Assembly (NCBI GenBank): GCA_017160915.1
Contig: JACAWG010000027.1
Span: forward strand, 1 to 64,000
Direction of reading: 5' to 3'
DNA: 64,000 nucleotides
DNA from: Aggregatibacter actinomycetemcomitans
GTDB taxonomy: Bacteria; Pseudomonadota; Gammaproteobacteria; Enterobacterales; Pasteurellaceae
Below the pieces are notes generated by a model that was given only the letters and a program-made list of their open reading frames with translations, was not told the origin of the DNA and did no database searches. Shown piece after piece: positions 10,252-19,667 of this stretch (positions are counted from its first letter, which is position 1; every line of letters begins with the position of its first letter). The position numbers were made by a program, and so were the translations under genes.

Positions 10252-10289
10252 TAACCGCACTTTTATCTTTTGAATACAAAGTGCGGTTA
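10252..10289. terminator. Inverted uptake-signal pair downstream of afuC
   Basis: TAACCGCACTTTT pairs with AAAGTGCGGTTA across a short loop, just past the afuC stop. A likely terminator for the afu operon. A second small hairpin, CCCC-GCAAGCT-GGGG, lies at about 10177-10191 in the 200-base gap before the YdgA-like gene. Confidence 0.6.
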
Positions 10290-10311
10290 AAATTTCAATT
10301 ATTTTTTAATT

Positions 10312-11358
10312 TTATTCATTTTTTAACAGGAAAACCCCTTGTTCGGAAAGCTGAACATAGGCTTCCTGCAATGCCGGGTTGAAGTGTTCCGGGCGGCTGT
10401 TAATCAGCAAATCTTTGCCGTGCCATTGCGCCACCACTTCCCAATGGTTGCCCATGTACACCGCACTTTTAATGGTGCAACGTTGAGCTTCGCTACCGGT
10501 TTCGGAAAGATAAACCGCTTCCGGACGAATCCCCACCAGGCAATCACCATCTGCCAAATGAAACTGCGCAGCGTCTTTCAAGGTTAACTCATAGCCGTCG
10601 ATATTAACGGTGTTTCCTTGCAATTTTGCCGGGAAAATGCTGGATTCACCCATGAAGTTGGCAAGAAATAACGAGTTAGGGCGTTGATAAAGATCTTTCG
10701 CCGGCGCTTTTTGCATGATTTTGCCTTTGTTCATCACGATAACTTCATCGGATACCGCAAAGGCCTCCGTTTGGTCGTGGGTCACATAAAGCGACGTGAT
10801 GCCGAGGCTTTGTTGTAATTCACGGATTTTTTCACGCATGGCGCGACGCAAATTGGCATCCAGGTTACTTAACGGCTCATCGAACAATAACACTTTCGGT
10901 TTGAGCACAAGGGCGCGGGCAAGTGCTACACGTTGTTGCTGACCGCCTGAAATCTGGTCCACATACCGATCTTCAAAACCGGCTAAATCCACCAATTCCA
11001 AGGCTTCTTTCACCCGTTGTTTACGTTCTTCTTTGCTCACGTTTTGCATACGCAATCCGTAGCTCACGTTATCGCCGATGCTCATGTGCGGGAATAAGGC
11101 GTAGGACTGGAACACGATACAAATATCGCGGTTTTGAATGGAAGATTTGGTGACGTCTTCGCCGTCAATAAAAATTTGACCGGAGGTCGGGTTTTCCAAG
11201 CCTGCCACTAAGCGCAACACGGTGGTTTTTCCGCAACCGGACGGACCAAGCAGGGTGACCATGGTGCCGCGTTTAATGGTTAAATCCAAGTCATCAATCA
11301 CCACGGATTTGCCGAAAGATTTGGTGATGTTTTTTAATACTAAGAAATCATTGTTCAT
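10312..11358 (-). CDS. afuC: AfuC, ATPase of an Afu-type ABC importer
   Basis: A 348-residue ABC ATPase. The Walker A motif is GPSGCGKTT near residue 38, the signature [15 protein letters not shown] near 137 and Walker [13 protein letters not shown] near 160, with a C-terminal TOBE-like regulatory domain from about residue 240. Databases often call this a ferric transporter ATPase (FbpC/AfuC). Work on Actinobacillus pleuropneumoniae AfuA showed sugar-phosphate binding, so the substrate here is more likely a hexose phosphate. It is the last gene of a four-gene minus-strand operon behind afuB. Confidence 0.92.
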   Translation of the reverse strand: MNNDFLVLKNITKSFGKSVVIDDLDLTIKRGTMVTLLGPSGCGKTTVLRLVAGLENPTSGQIFIDGEDVTKSSIQNRDICIVFQSYALFPHMSIGDNVSYGLRMQNVSKEERKQRVKEALELVDLAGFEDRYVDQISGGQQQRVALARALVLKPKVLLFDEPLSNLDANLRRAMREKIRELQQSLGITSLYVTHDQTEAFAVSDEVIVMNKGKIMQKAPAKDLYQRPNSLFLANFMGESSIFPAKLQGNTVNIDGYELTLKDAAQFHLADGDCLVGIRPEAVYLSETGSEAQRCTIKSAVYMGNHWEVVAQWHGKDLLINSRPEHFNPALQEAYVQLSEQGVFLLKNE

Positions 11359-11374
11359 ATTTTTTACCTACAAC

Positions 11375-13432
11375 TTAATTCATTTTTTTTGCTTTGGAAC
11401 GGGAAATGCGGGTGTCACCGACAATCCAGTCGAAGAATAAAATAATCGCCATCATCACCACGATTAAGATAGAACCGTATGCGATCGCAATACCGTATTC
11501 GCCGTCTTCTACGCGGTTGAGGATGTATGCCGTTGCCACGCGGGTGTCGGCAGTAACCAAGAAGATGATGGCGCTCACGGTGGTCATGGCACGTACGAAG
11601 CTGGTGACTAAGGCGGACAATAATGCCGGTTTGAGTAACGGCAGGACGATATACCACAGGGTTTTCCAGGAGCTACCTTTTAAGGAAAGTGAGGCTTCGT
11701 CTAAGGATTTATCCAGCTGTCCCAAACCCGCAATCGCTGCACGCATACCGATTGGCAGATCACGCATAACCATGGAAATAACCACGATAATGCTGGTGCC
11801 CGTGATGTACATCGGCGCATTGTTAAAGGCGAGAATGTAAGAAACCCCGGCAACGGTACCCGGTACGGCAAAACACAGCATGGTTAAGAATTCTAAGGAT
11901 TTTTTCCCTTGGAAATCTTTACGCACCACAATGTAAGCAATTAACAACCCGAAAATGGCGGTTAACGGTGCGGCGATACCGGCGTAAATTAAGGTGTTGA
12001 TTAAGGAAGGCCATGCGCCGTCGCTTAATCCTTGACCGAATAACATGGCGTAGTTTTTCAGGGTTAAGGTGTAATCCACGCCCCAGTTTACGGTAAAACT
12101 ACCGTAGAAAATACTGCCGTATAAGGCGAGGTTGAAGATGACCCAGAAGCCGAGCATGAAGACAATGGTGTATTTCAAGCCGGTCGGCAGATCTTGTACG
12201 TCACCGCGATAGGATTTACCGGAAACGGTCACGTAAGAGCGGTTACCAATCCATAAATATTGAATGATGAAAATCGCCAAAGAGAAGATTAACAACATAG
12301 AACCGAGGGTACTGGCGGAGGCGTAGTCTAATTGTGAGCCGGCAATATAAAAGTAAATTTGCGTGGCGATTACGTCGAAGCTGCCGCCCAATACCAACGG
12401 GTTACTGAAGTCCGCCAGCGATTGGATAAACACGATTAAGAAGGAGTTCGCCAACGCCGGGCGCAGCAACGGGAAAATGATGTTATAGAAAGTTTGGTAA
12501 CGGTTGGCACGCAAGGTGTAAGAGGCTTCTTCAATGGACGGGTGAACGGATTTTAATGCGCCGTCCAGGATCATGAAGGAAATCGGTGCGAACGCCAAAA
12601 TCTGCGCAATGGCGATACCGTTGAAACCGTATAACCAGTTATGGTTGGTGAAGCCGAAATAAGTGGAAAGAAATTCCGTGACATAACCGGAACGACCCAG
12701 CATTAAGGTGACCCCTAAACCTACTACAAACGGCGGTGTGACAATCGGCAAAATAGAGAAAATCTTACCGATAAATGCCGTGCGACGTGCGATTCGCGTG
12801 GTGTAAAGGGCGAATGCCAAACCGAAAACCGTTGAAACGATGCCGACGAATCCTGACAAGAATAGTGAATTACTGATTACACGCACAATGTAGCTCTGCG
12901 TCAAAATACGCATCACTTGTTGCGGCGCAAAGGTTTCACCGTCGTAGAACATGGACACAAAAATCGCTAACGTCGGGTAAACGATGAAGAAGAAAATCAG
13001 CAAAATAATGCAAAGTAGGGACGCGATAATGAATTTATCGCCTTGCATGATTTTCAACTTGGCAAGTGATAGCGTGGCAAGTGCGGTGTAACCAATAAGT
13101 AACACGATCACCGAATAGCCCATGCTGATTTTCAATACGCTGGCGCTGATAAAGGTAAACAGCGTCGCTATTGCCAGCAGGTAAAGCTCCGCTTTGGCTT
13201 GCGTATGGCTAGGGAGTTTAAGGAACGGCAATAAACCGTACAAAATGACCGGCAGGAACCAAAAAGCGGTAATGTTAAAAGATGACCATCCCATGGCGTC
13301 ATAGAATTCATCGGCAGTGCTATCGAACAAGCCGTAATCCAAGGCGTGGGAGGGCAAAACCAGAAAAGCAATTAAGGATAAAATTATCCAAAAATTGGCA
13401 GAATGTGTTATTGGAAGTTTATTTGCGTTCAT
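11375..13432 (-). CDS. afuB: AfuB, double permease of an Afu-type ABC importer
   Basis: A fused permease of 685 residues with about twelve membrane helices. It carries two binding-protein-dependent transport domains, each with an EAA-type loop: EEASYTLRANRYQTFYNIIFPLLRP in outline near residue 310, and DEASLSLKGSSWKTLWYIVLPLLKP in outline near 605. Those loops dock on the AfuC ATPase. I start at MNANKLPI, which has a GAGG ribosome site four bases upstream; an ATG four codons earlier lies within the ribosome site region. It follows the second binding protein gene and precedes afuC by 16 bases. Confidence 0.92.
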   Translation of the reverse strand: MNANKLPITHSANFWIILSLIAFLVLPSHALDYGLFDSTADEFYDAMGWSSFNITAFWFLPVILYGLLPFLKLPSHTQAKAELYLLAIATLFTFISASVLKISMGYSVIVLLIGYTALATLSLAKLKIMQGDKFIIASLLCIILLIFFFIVYPTLAIFVSMFYDGETFAPQQVMRILTQSYIVRVISNSLFLSGFVGIVSTVFGLAFALYTTRIARRTAFIGKIFSILPIVTPPFVVGLGVTLMLGRSGYVTEFLSTYFGFTNHNWLYGFNGIAIAQILAFAPISFMILDGALKSVHPSIEEASYTLRANRYQTFYNIIFPLLRPALANSFLIVFIQSLADFSNPLVLGGSFDVIATQIYFYIAGSQLDYASASTLGSMLLIFSLAIFIIQYLWIGNRSYVTVSGKSYRGDVQDLPTGLKYTIVFMLGFWVIFNLALYGSIFYGSFTVNWGVDYTLTLKNYAMLFGQGLSDGAWPSLINTLIYAGIAAPLTAIFGLLIAYIVVRKDFQGKKSLEFLTMLCFAVPGTVAGVSYILAFNNAPMYITGTSIIVVISMVMRDLPIGMRAAIAGLGQLDKSLDEASLSLKGSSWKTLWYIVLPLLKPALLSALVTSFVRAMTTVSAIIFLVTADTRVATAYILNRVEDGEYGIAIAYGSILIVVMMAIILFFDWIVGDTRISRSKAKKMN

Positions 13433-13495
13433 ACAACCTCGCATAGTAGAAGAGAGAAGTAATGCAGCGGGGCATTGCTCCCTTTCTATTCATGG

Positions 13496-14530
13496 TTATT
13501 TGGCTAATTTGACATCATCCACCCATTTGGTGATAAGGCGTTTGCGTAAATCGGTGGCGCCGTATTTGTCAAAATCATAGTTAATCAGGTTAATGGATTT
13601 AAAGTCTAACGCATAAGGCGATTGTTGCGCTGTGGTATTGGTTAAAATGGAATAGGCTTCGCCTTTTTGCCATGTTAATTCCTGCGCTTCTTTAGATAAC
13701 GCCCAATCCACGAAAAGTTTGGCGTTTTCCAGGTTTCTTGCGCCTTTAATGACGCTCACCCCGCCGATTTCATAGCCCGTCCCTTCACAAGGCACGACTA
13801 ACTCAACCGGTGCGCCTTTGGCTTTTTCCAAAGAATATTCATGTAAAAAACCGATACCGATTGCCGTTTCGCCGCGTGCGGTATTGCGGGTCGCCGTATT
13901 ACCGGATTTGGTGTATTGCGACACGTTTTTGTTCAACGCTTTCAGATACTTAAAGGCTTCTTCTTCGCCCCAAAGTTGCATATAAGTGGCTAATTGGGTG
14001 TAGCCTGTACCCGAACTTTGCGGATCCGCCGCTTGGATTTCATTGCGATACATCGGATCGGCTAAGTCTTTCCAGCATTTTGGTGTCGGTAAATTGAGCT
14101 TTTGCAAACGTTCCGGATTGACGCCAAAACCTAACACACCAAGATAGATAGCGGAAGAATAGTTGCCTTTCATTTTGGCGGGATCGCGGAATTTCTCGAC
14201 AATTTGCGGAAGATTCGGTGATTTATAAGGTTCCAGCAAGCCCATTTCACCCGCCTGAGAGTGCGGATCCAGGGTCCCGCCATACCAAACGTCGCCTTGC
14301 GGATTGTCTTTTTCCGCATCAATTTTGGCTAAAATCGTGCCGGTGCCACCGCGAATAAAACTGGTTTTGACATCGTATTTTTTTTCGAATGCCATGGCTT
14401 CTTGCTCGCACATGGTATTTTGTGCGCTGCAATAAACCACCAAACGCCCTTTTGCCACAGCCTGACTACTTAACAACATACCACCGAGTACAACACTTGA
14501 AAGCGCAAGGGCAATTTTTGAGAGTTTCAT
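13496..14530 (-). CDS. Second AfuA-like periplasmic binding protein
   Basis: A 344-residue solute-binding protein with a signal peptide (cleavage probably after AVA at residue 26). It is a paralogue of the product encoded just upstream, sharing the core KGRLVVYCSA, FRDPAK, GVLGFGVN, CWKDL and VPCEGTGYE. At the site where the upstream copy has FLHDYALEK this one has FLHEYSLEK, and the GSGST loop becomes GTGTI, so its ligand may differ. I use the ATG of MKLSKIALAL; a longer frame is open upstream but lacks a signal peptide. It probably feeds the same AfuBC permease. Confidence 0.9.
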   Translation of the reverse strand: MKLSKIALALSSVVLGGMLLSSQAVAKGRLVVYCSAQNTMCEQEAMAFEKKYDVKTSFIRGGTGTILAKIDAEKDNPQGDVWYGGTLDPHSQAGEMGLLEPYKSPNLPQIVEKFRDPAKMKGNYSSAIYLGVLGFGVNPERLQKLNLPTPKCWKDLADPMYRNEIQAADPQSSGTGYTQLATYMQLWGEEEAFKYLKALNKNVSQYTKSGNTATRNTARGETAIGIGFLHEYSLEKAKGAPVELVVPCEGTGYEIGGVSVIKGARNLENAKLFVDWALSKEAQELTWQKGEAYSILTNTTAQQSPYALDFKSINLINYDFDKYGATDLRKRLITKWVDDVKLAK

Positions 14531-14612
14531 TTGAACACTCCTATGTTTTTCTTTTATTTTATCAGCGCAAGCCTGAACGATTGCGCCATTAATCCATTCA
14601 TAAAAAAACAAC

Positions 14613-14657
14613 AAAAGTGCGGTCGAAAAAACACATGGATTTTCAACCGCACTTTTT
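14613..14657 (-). terminator. Intra-operon hairpin between the two binding-protein genes
   Basis: AAAAGTGCGGTCGAAAA pairs with TTTTCAACCGCACTTTT across a short loop. It lies after the first afuA stop on the minus strand. Partial termination here would give more of the first binding protein than of the permease and ATPase, a common design for ABC importers. Confidence 0.6.
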
Positions 14658-14661
14658 AGCG

Positions 14662-15702
14662 CTATTTCGCTAATTTCACCTCTTGTACCCATTTTTCAAT
14701 TAAGGCTTTGCGTTGTTCGGTGGCGCCGTATTTTTCAAAGTCGTAATTGATCAGATTGAGTTTGTTCGGGTCGAACGCCGTCGGGGATTGTTCCGCGGTG
14801 GTGTTGGTTAAGATTTGTAAGGAATCCCCTTGTTTCCATGCCAATTCCTGACCTTCTTTGGATAACGCCCAATCCACGAATAATTTGGCGTTGTCGAGGT
14901 TACGCGCACCTTTTAAGATGCTCACGCCGCCTAATTCATAGCCGGTGCCTTCGCATGGCACGATCAATTCCAACGGTGCGCCGTTGCGTTTTTCAAGCGC
15001 ATAATCGTGTAAGAAACCGATACCCACTGCGGCTTCGCCACGGGCGGCGTTACGGGATGGTGTGACGCCGGATTTGGTGTATTGGGAGACATTCGGGTGT
15101 AAGGCTTTTAAGAAATCAAAGGCTTTTTCTTCGCCCCATAATTGCACGAAAGTGGCTAACGCGGTGTAAGCGGTACCGGCGCTTTGCGGGTCGGCAATTT
15201 GCACTTCACCTTTCAAACGCGGATCCGTTAAATCTTTCCAACATTTCGGCACCTCTTTAATGCCTAATTTTTCAAGACGTTCGGTATTCACACCAAAGCC
15301 TAAAATCCCCATGTAAATGGCAGAAACGTAGTGACCTTTGGTTTTTGCCGGATCACGGAAACGTTCTACAATTTCATCAATGTGTTTGGATTGATAAGGT
15401 TCAACCAAACCGAGTTCGGCAGCTTGTGCTTGCGGGTCGAACGTACCGCCGAACCAAACGTCTGCTTGCGGGTTATTTTTTTCCGCTTCCACTTTGGCGA
15501 AGGTGCTGCCGGAGCCGTTACGGATGAAGGAGGTTTTTACATCATATTTTTCTCCAAAGGCTTTGGTGGTGGTTTCACATAAAATGTTCGTTGCGCTACA
15601 GTACACCACTAAGCGCCCTTTGGCGGTTGCCGCTTGTGAGGCGAGTAATCCGCCGGCTAAAAGTGCGGTGGAAATGGCGAGAGAAAGTGATTTTAATTTC
15701 AT
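14662..15702 (-). CDS. afuA: AfuA, periplasmic (sugar-phosphate) binding protein
   Basis: A 346-residue solute-binding protein with a typical signal peptide, cleavage likely after residue 27 (ATA before KGRLVV). After cleavage, the H-D of FLHDYALEK and the last E of CEGTGYE fall at mature positions 205, 206 and 229, which match the sugar-contact residues I recall for A. pleuropneumoniae AfuA bound to glucose-6-phosphate. The SGSTFAK loop could hold the phosphate. There are no paired tyrosines typical of FbpA iron sites. It is the first gene of the operon, downstream of a CRP site. Confidence 0.92.
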   Translation of the reverse strand: MKLKSLSLAISTALLAGGLLASQAATAKGRLVVYCSATNILCETTTKAFGEKYDVKTSFIRNGSGSTFAKVEAEKNNPQADVWFGGTFDPQAQAAELGLVEPYQSKHIDEIVERFRDPAKTKGHYVSAIYMGILGFGVNTERLEKLGIKEVPKCWKDLTDPRLKGEVQIADPQSAGTAYTALATFVQLWGEEKAFDFLKALHPNVSQYTKSGVTPSRNAARGEAAVGIGFLHDYALEKRNGAPLELIVPCEGTGYELGGVSILKGARNLDNAKLFVDWALSKEGQELAWKQGDSLQILTNTTAEQSPTAFDPNKLNLINYDFEKYGATEQRKALIEKWVQEVKLAK

Positions 15703-15808
15703 ACGAATAACCTCTTAATTGTCCATGAGATATAAAAATTTAATGCCAACCTGCGTTGGCATCTGGTTTTAGGTTGCGGGCATATTAACGAAAATTTTTA
15801 AAAATTAA

Positions 15809-15824
15809 TGTGAGAATTCTCACA
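15809..15824. promoter_or_regulatory. Consensus CRP-binding site
   Basis: TGTGA-GAATTC-TCACA, a perfect pair of CRP half-sites with the standard six-base spacer and A/T-rich flanks. It lies 107 bases before the afuA start and about 185 bases before udk, in their divergent gap. The distance suits class I activation of the afu operon, which would link the transporter to carbon supply. Confidence 0.8.
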
Positions 15825-16008
15825 AAAATAATAATTTTATGGAGTGAATTTATCGTTTCAGCTTCCTTTTGGAGAAATTTTGTTTATTTATGTTGCCGGA
15901 AAGGGGCTGAATTATCGGTGGGAACCCTATAAAAATCGGATTTTTTTCTTTATAATTTCCCGAATTTATTTACGCGCCCGTTACACGCCAAAAGGGAAGG
16001 AAATCGGT

Positions 16009-16659
16009 ATGTCAGACACACAAAATTCATCTTGTATTATTATCGCCATCGCGGGGGCGTCCGCCTCCGGAAAAAGCTCCATTGCTTCCACCGTCCACAA
16101 AGAACTGTGCAATGAATTAGGTTACGAAGAAATCGGCATTATTGCGGAAGACAGTTATTACAAAGATCAAAGCCATCTGGAAATGGCGGAACGGGTGAAA
16201 ACCAATTATGACCACCCGAATTCCATGGACCGCGATTTGCTCATTCGACATTTGAAATCCCTCAAAGCCGGCAATGCCGTGGATATTCCCGTTTATAGTT
16301 ATGTTGAACATACCCGCACCGATGATGTTACCCATTTCACTCCGAAAAGAATCGTGATTTTAGAAGGCATTTTGTTATTAACCGATGAGCGTGTGCGTCA
16401 GTTGGCGGATATTTCCGTGTTCGTGGATACGCCGCTGGATATTTGCTTTATCCGTCGTTTGCAGCGTGACATGGAAGAGCGCGGGCGTTCTCTGCAATCG
16501 GTGATCGACCAATACCGCGCTACCGTACGCCCGATGTTTCTGCAATTTATCGAACCGTCTAAACAGCACGCCGATATTGTGATCCCGCGCGGCGGTAAAA
16601 ACCGTATTGCCATCAATATGTTAAAAGCGCAAATTATGCAGTTATTAAGCCGAAAATAG
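16009..16659 (+). CDS. udk: Uridine kinase
   Basis: A 216-residue kinase that phosphorylates uridine and cytidine in pyrimidine salvage. The P-loop GASASGKSS lies near residue 16, and further family marks are [24 protein letters not shown] and the arginine-rich [14 protein letters not shown] start at MSDTQNSSC, which gives the family length and has an AAGGAAAT ribosome site; the frame is open much further upstream without family sequence. It heads the group udk-dcd-asmA, an order also known in enterobacteria. Confidence 0.96.
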   Translation: MSDTQNSSCIIIAIAGASASGKSSIASTVHKELCNELGYEEIGIIAEDSYYKDQSHLEMAERVKTNYDHPNSMDRDLLIRHLKSLKAGNAVDIPVYSYVEHTRTDDVTHFTPKRIVILEGILLLTDERVRQLADISVFVDTPLDICFIRRLQRDMEERGRSLQSVIDQYRATVRPMFLQFIEPSKQHADIVIPRGGKNRIAINMLKAQIMQLLSRK

Positions 16660-16668
16660 GAGGCGCCC

Positions 16669-17253
16669 ATGAGATTATGTGATACCGACATTGAACGTTA
16701 TCTGGACGAGGGATTAATTTCCCTCAATCCGCGCCCGTCGAACGATAAAATTAACGGCGCCACGATAGATGTGCGTCTGGGCAATTCCTTTCGCGTGTTC
16801 CGTGAACATTCCGCCCCTTACATTGATTTAAGCGGTCCGAAAGAAGAAGTGTCGGCGCAGTTGGAATCGGTGATGAGCGATGAAATCATTATCGGCGATG
16901 ATGAAGCCTTCTTCTTGCACCCCGGCGTGCTGGCGCTTGCCACGACCTTGGAGTCGGTAAAACTGCCGGCGAATATTATCGGCTGGTTGGACGGGCGTTC
17001 TTCCTTGGCGCGTTTGGGGTTAATGGTGCACGTCACTGCCCATCGTATCGACCCGGGTTGGGAAGGCAAGATTGTGCTGGAATTTTACAATTCCGGCAAA
17101 TTACCGTTGGCATTACGCCCGAATATGATTATCGGCGCCTTGAGTTTTGAAGTGTTGAGCGGACCGGCGGCGCGCCCGTACAGTAGCCGCAAAGACGCAA
17201 AATACAAAAATCAGCAAAATGCCGTTGCCAGCCGCATTGACGAGGACAAATAA
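16669..17253 (+). CDS. dcd: dCTP deaminase
   Basis: A 194-residue enzyme that converts dCTP to dUTP and ammonia, the main route to dTMP in this group. The family marks are [29 protein letters not shown] (with the active-site Arg and Ser residues) and [18 protein letters not shown]. The length of about 193 is exact. An AGGAGGC-like ribosome site precedes the start, nine bases after the udk stop. It ends one base before the asmA-like gene starts. Confidence 0.97.
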   Translation: MRLCDTDIERYLDEGLISLNPRPSNDKINGATIDVRLGNSFRVFREHSAPYIDLSGPKEEVSAQLESVMSDEIIIGDDEAFFLHPGVLALATTLESVKLPANIIGWLDGRSSLARLGLMVHVTAHRIDPGWEGKIVLEFYNSGKLPLALRPNMIIGALSFEVLSGPAARPYSSRKDAKYKNQQNAVASRIDEDK

Positions 17254-18456
17254 ATGAAAAAGATCGCAATTATTACCGTGGTCGTCATACTTGCGATCTT
17301 TGCGTTTTTTTATGTCCAGATTCAGAAGCTGGAAACGGTGGTTTCCGCCAAACTGGCGCAACATGAAACCCAATTTCAAGCGCTTAGCTTAGGCTTCTTC
17401 CCGCAACCTTACCTTGCTTTTGAGAACGTTAAACATAACCAAATCAGTATTGCAAAGCTGACCGGTAGATTTCCGTTATCCGCCTTGTTTTCCGGGAATG
17501 TCAAATTACAGGCGTTGGAAATTCAACATGCCAAATGGTCTGAAAATGCGCAGAATAGTGCCGATATTCAAATGCGTTTCTCCGATTTCTCTCTCGATAA
17601 TATTTCTTCCGACGGCATTGCCTTTAGCGGCGATAATTCGGTTACGGTGGAATTGGCAAAACCGTTGTACGGCAACAATAAAACCTTTAATTTCCGTTTT
17701 ATCAAGGGCGCGATTCAGCGTAGCGGCGAGCGAAAATTTACGGCGCAGTTCGATCATGCCGTTTTAAATGACGAAACCTTAGGGTTTATTCAGGCGGATT
17801 TAGACTTATCCCAATACACCAAGCGCCTGATTGCAGACATTAATTCTTATTGCCCGCCCGATTCGCCTTGTACCGCACGCTTGGATTATGTCAGCGAGCC
17901 AGAAAAAAGTGCGGTCGGTTTTTCCGCTAAAAATTATCCGCTGGAACGCTTGCTGACCTGGCTCACCTTCCCGAAAACCATTACCGGCAATGCCGATGTG
18001 GACATCGCCGTGCAGTTCGCCCATTCCCAAATTATCGACGGTAAATTCTATTTTGATGCGAAAAATGGCGAATTATTGGGGCTGAACCTGTTGGAACTGG
18101 TGGGGCAGTTTTTGCCGATTAACTGGGATGAAAACGAGTTAAAAGACAAACAGCACATCAACACCAAATACGATCAGGTGGTGAGTCTTTTCCATTTGAA
18201 CGGTCATCAACTGGACATTGAAAAAACGATGTTAAAAACCACCGCACTTTTAGGCGAAGGGCGCGGTCGAGTGGATTTGCAATCCATGCAATGCGATGTT
18301 GATTTGAACCTTCGTCCAACCAATGAAAAATACGCGGATATTGTGCTGCCGATTCATTTCTTTGATAGTTGCTATTCGCCGCAGTATGAAGTGAACATCG
18401 ACAAAGCATTTCGCAATAAAATCAAAGAACTTCTTCGACGTAAATTAAAACAATAA
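17254..18456 (+). CDS. asmA: AsmA-family envelope protein, short form
   Basis: A 400-residue protein with one N-terminal helix (residues 4-21) and a periplasmic beta-rich body. It has the AsmA features LSLGFFPQPYLAFENVK near residue 47 and a C-terminal repeat of the LNLLELVGQF / GRGRVDLQSM type near 280-350. AsmA proteins affect outer-membrane composition and are related to bridge-like lipid-transfer proteins. The enterobacterial AsmA is about 617 residues, so this is a reduced version. A Cys pair, CPPDSPC, near residue 201 may form a disulfide. The position after udk-dcd supports the call. It abuts dcd without a gap. Confidence 0.82.
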   Translation: MKKIAIITVVVILAIFAFFYVQIQKLETVVSAKLAQHETQFQALSLGFFPQPYLAFENVKHNQISIAKLTGRFPLSALFSGNVKLQALEIQHAKWSENAQNSADIQMRFSDFSLDNISSDGIAFSGDNSVTVELAKPLYGNNKTFNFRFIKGAIQRSGERKFTAQFDHAVLNDETLGFIQADLDLSQYTKRLIADINSYCPPDSPCTARLDYVSEPEKSAVGFSAKNYPLERLLTWLTFPKTITGNADVDIAVQFAHSQIIDGKFYFDAKNGELLGLNLLELVGQFLPINWDENELKDKQHINTKYDQVVSLFHLNGHQLDIEKTMLKTTALLGEGRGRVDLQSMQCDVDLNLRPTNEKYADIVLPIHFFDSCYSPQYEVNIDKAFRNKIKELLRRKLKQ

Positions 18457-18457
18457 T

Positions 18458-19648
18458 ATGGTCTCTTTAAAAATTGTACGACGCCTGAAATTTTTTCGCG
18501 TTGTGTTATTGGCATTTGCCGCCTTTATTTTCAATACCACCGAATTCTTACCCGTCGCCTTGTTGTCCGACATTGCGCAAAGTTTTGAAATCCCCGTGCA
18601 GCAAGCGGGGCTGATGATCACCGTTTATGCCTGGATTGTTTCCCTGATGTCGCTGCCGTTTATGCTGATGACGGCAAAGCTGGAGCGGCGCAGCCTGCTG
18701 ATTAAACTCTTTATTGTGTTTGTCGCCAGCCATATTCTTTCCGTTATGGCGTGGGATTTTTGGATCCTGCTGTTATCCCGTATCGGCGTGGCGTTTACCC
18801 ACGCGATTTTCTGGTCTATTACCACGTCTCTGGCGGTGCGGGTCGCGCCGAAGGATAAAAAAGCGCAGGCGATCGGGTTGCTGGCAATGGGCAGCGCGTT
18901 GGCGATGGTGCTGGGGTTGCCTCTTGGACGGGTTATCGGGCAGTATTTCGGCTGGCGTGAAGCGTTCGGCATTATTGCGTTTCTGGCATTTGCGGTATTG
19001 GTGCTGCTGTACCGCTTCCTGCCGCATCTGGCAAGTCGCAATGCCGGCTCGTTGAAATCCGTTCCTTTATTATTCAAACGCCCGCTGTTGGTGGGCTTAT
19101 ATATGCTGACTATCCTCATTATTTCGGCACATTTCACCGCTTACAGTTATATTGAACCGTTTATTGTGCGTATCGGCGAGATGAGCGACAGCACCGCTAC
19201 GGCGATCTTATTGATTTTCGGCTTATCGGGCATTACCGCCAGTTTGTTGTTTAACCGTTTCCACCGCTTCGCGCCGGCAAAATTCCTGTTGAGCGCCATG
19301 GCTATTTTAGTCCTTTCTCTGCTGTTGTTATTGCCGCTCAGTCAAAGTCAAAGCGCCATGTTCCTGTTGGTGTTTATTTGGGGCATAGGCATTTCCGGTA
19401 TCGGTTTGAGTTTGCAGGTGCGGGTGTTGCAACTGGCACCCGATGCCACCGACGTGGCAATGGCGATTTATTCGGGGCTTTATAATATCGGCATCGGTGG
19501 CGGTGCATTATTGGGCAATCAGGTCATGCAACATTTCGGACTTGCCAATATCGGCTTTTCAGGCGCCTTGTTTGCAGCGCTTGGATTGATGTTGTTTGTG
19601 TCTATCCATTTTCGCTATGGAAAAGCCAATAGCGGGAATTCTCTATAA
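18458..19648 (+). CDS. sotB: Sugar efflux MFS transporter SotB
   Basis: A 396-residue, twelve-helix major facilitator protein. The N-terminal run FNTTEFLPVALLSDIAQSF and the central GLPLGRVIGQYFGWREAF are characteristic of SotB (YdeA), which exports arabinose and related sugars in E. coli. The C-terminal LAPDATDVAMAIYSGLYNIGIGGGALLGNQ matches in style too. The length is the same as the E. coli protein. It begins one base after the asmA-like stop, so it is co-transcribed with udk-dcd-asmA. True substrate here is not known. Confidence 0.9.
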   Translation: MVSLKIVRRLKFFRVVLLAFAAFIFNTTEFLPVALLSDIAQSFEIPVQQAGLMITVYAWIVSLMSLPFMLMTAKLERRSLLIKLFIVFVASHILSVMAWDFWILLLSRIGVAFTHAIFWSITTSLAVRVAPKDKKAQAIGLLAMGSALAMVLGLPLGRVIGQYFGWREAFGIIAFLAFAVLVLLYRFLPHLASRNAGSLKSVPLLFKRPLLVGLYMLTILIISAHFTAYSYIEPFIVRIGEMSDSTATAILLIFGLSGITASLLFNRFHRFAPAKFLLSAMAILVLSLLLLLPLSQSQSAMFLLVFIWGIGISGIGLSLQVRVLQLAPDATDVAMAIYSGLYNIGIGGGALLGNQVMQHFGLANIGFSGALFAALGLMLFVSIHFRYGKANSGNSL

Positions 19649-19667
19649 CAAAAATGAAGGAAACTTT

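Noticed and set aside
13168-13371. Antisense and out-of-frame open stretches across the long genes, such as this one in afuB
   Set aside because: They lie fully within conserved genes, have no family resemblance or ribosome site, and follow from codon bias of the real frame.
10312-15702. Ferric iron ABC transporter (FbpABC) reading of the afu operon
   Set aside because: The binding proteins have AfuA-type pocket residues and a CRP site lies upstream; the iron label is a historical annotation. Not fully excluded.
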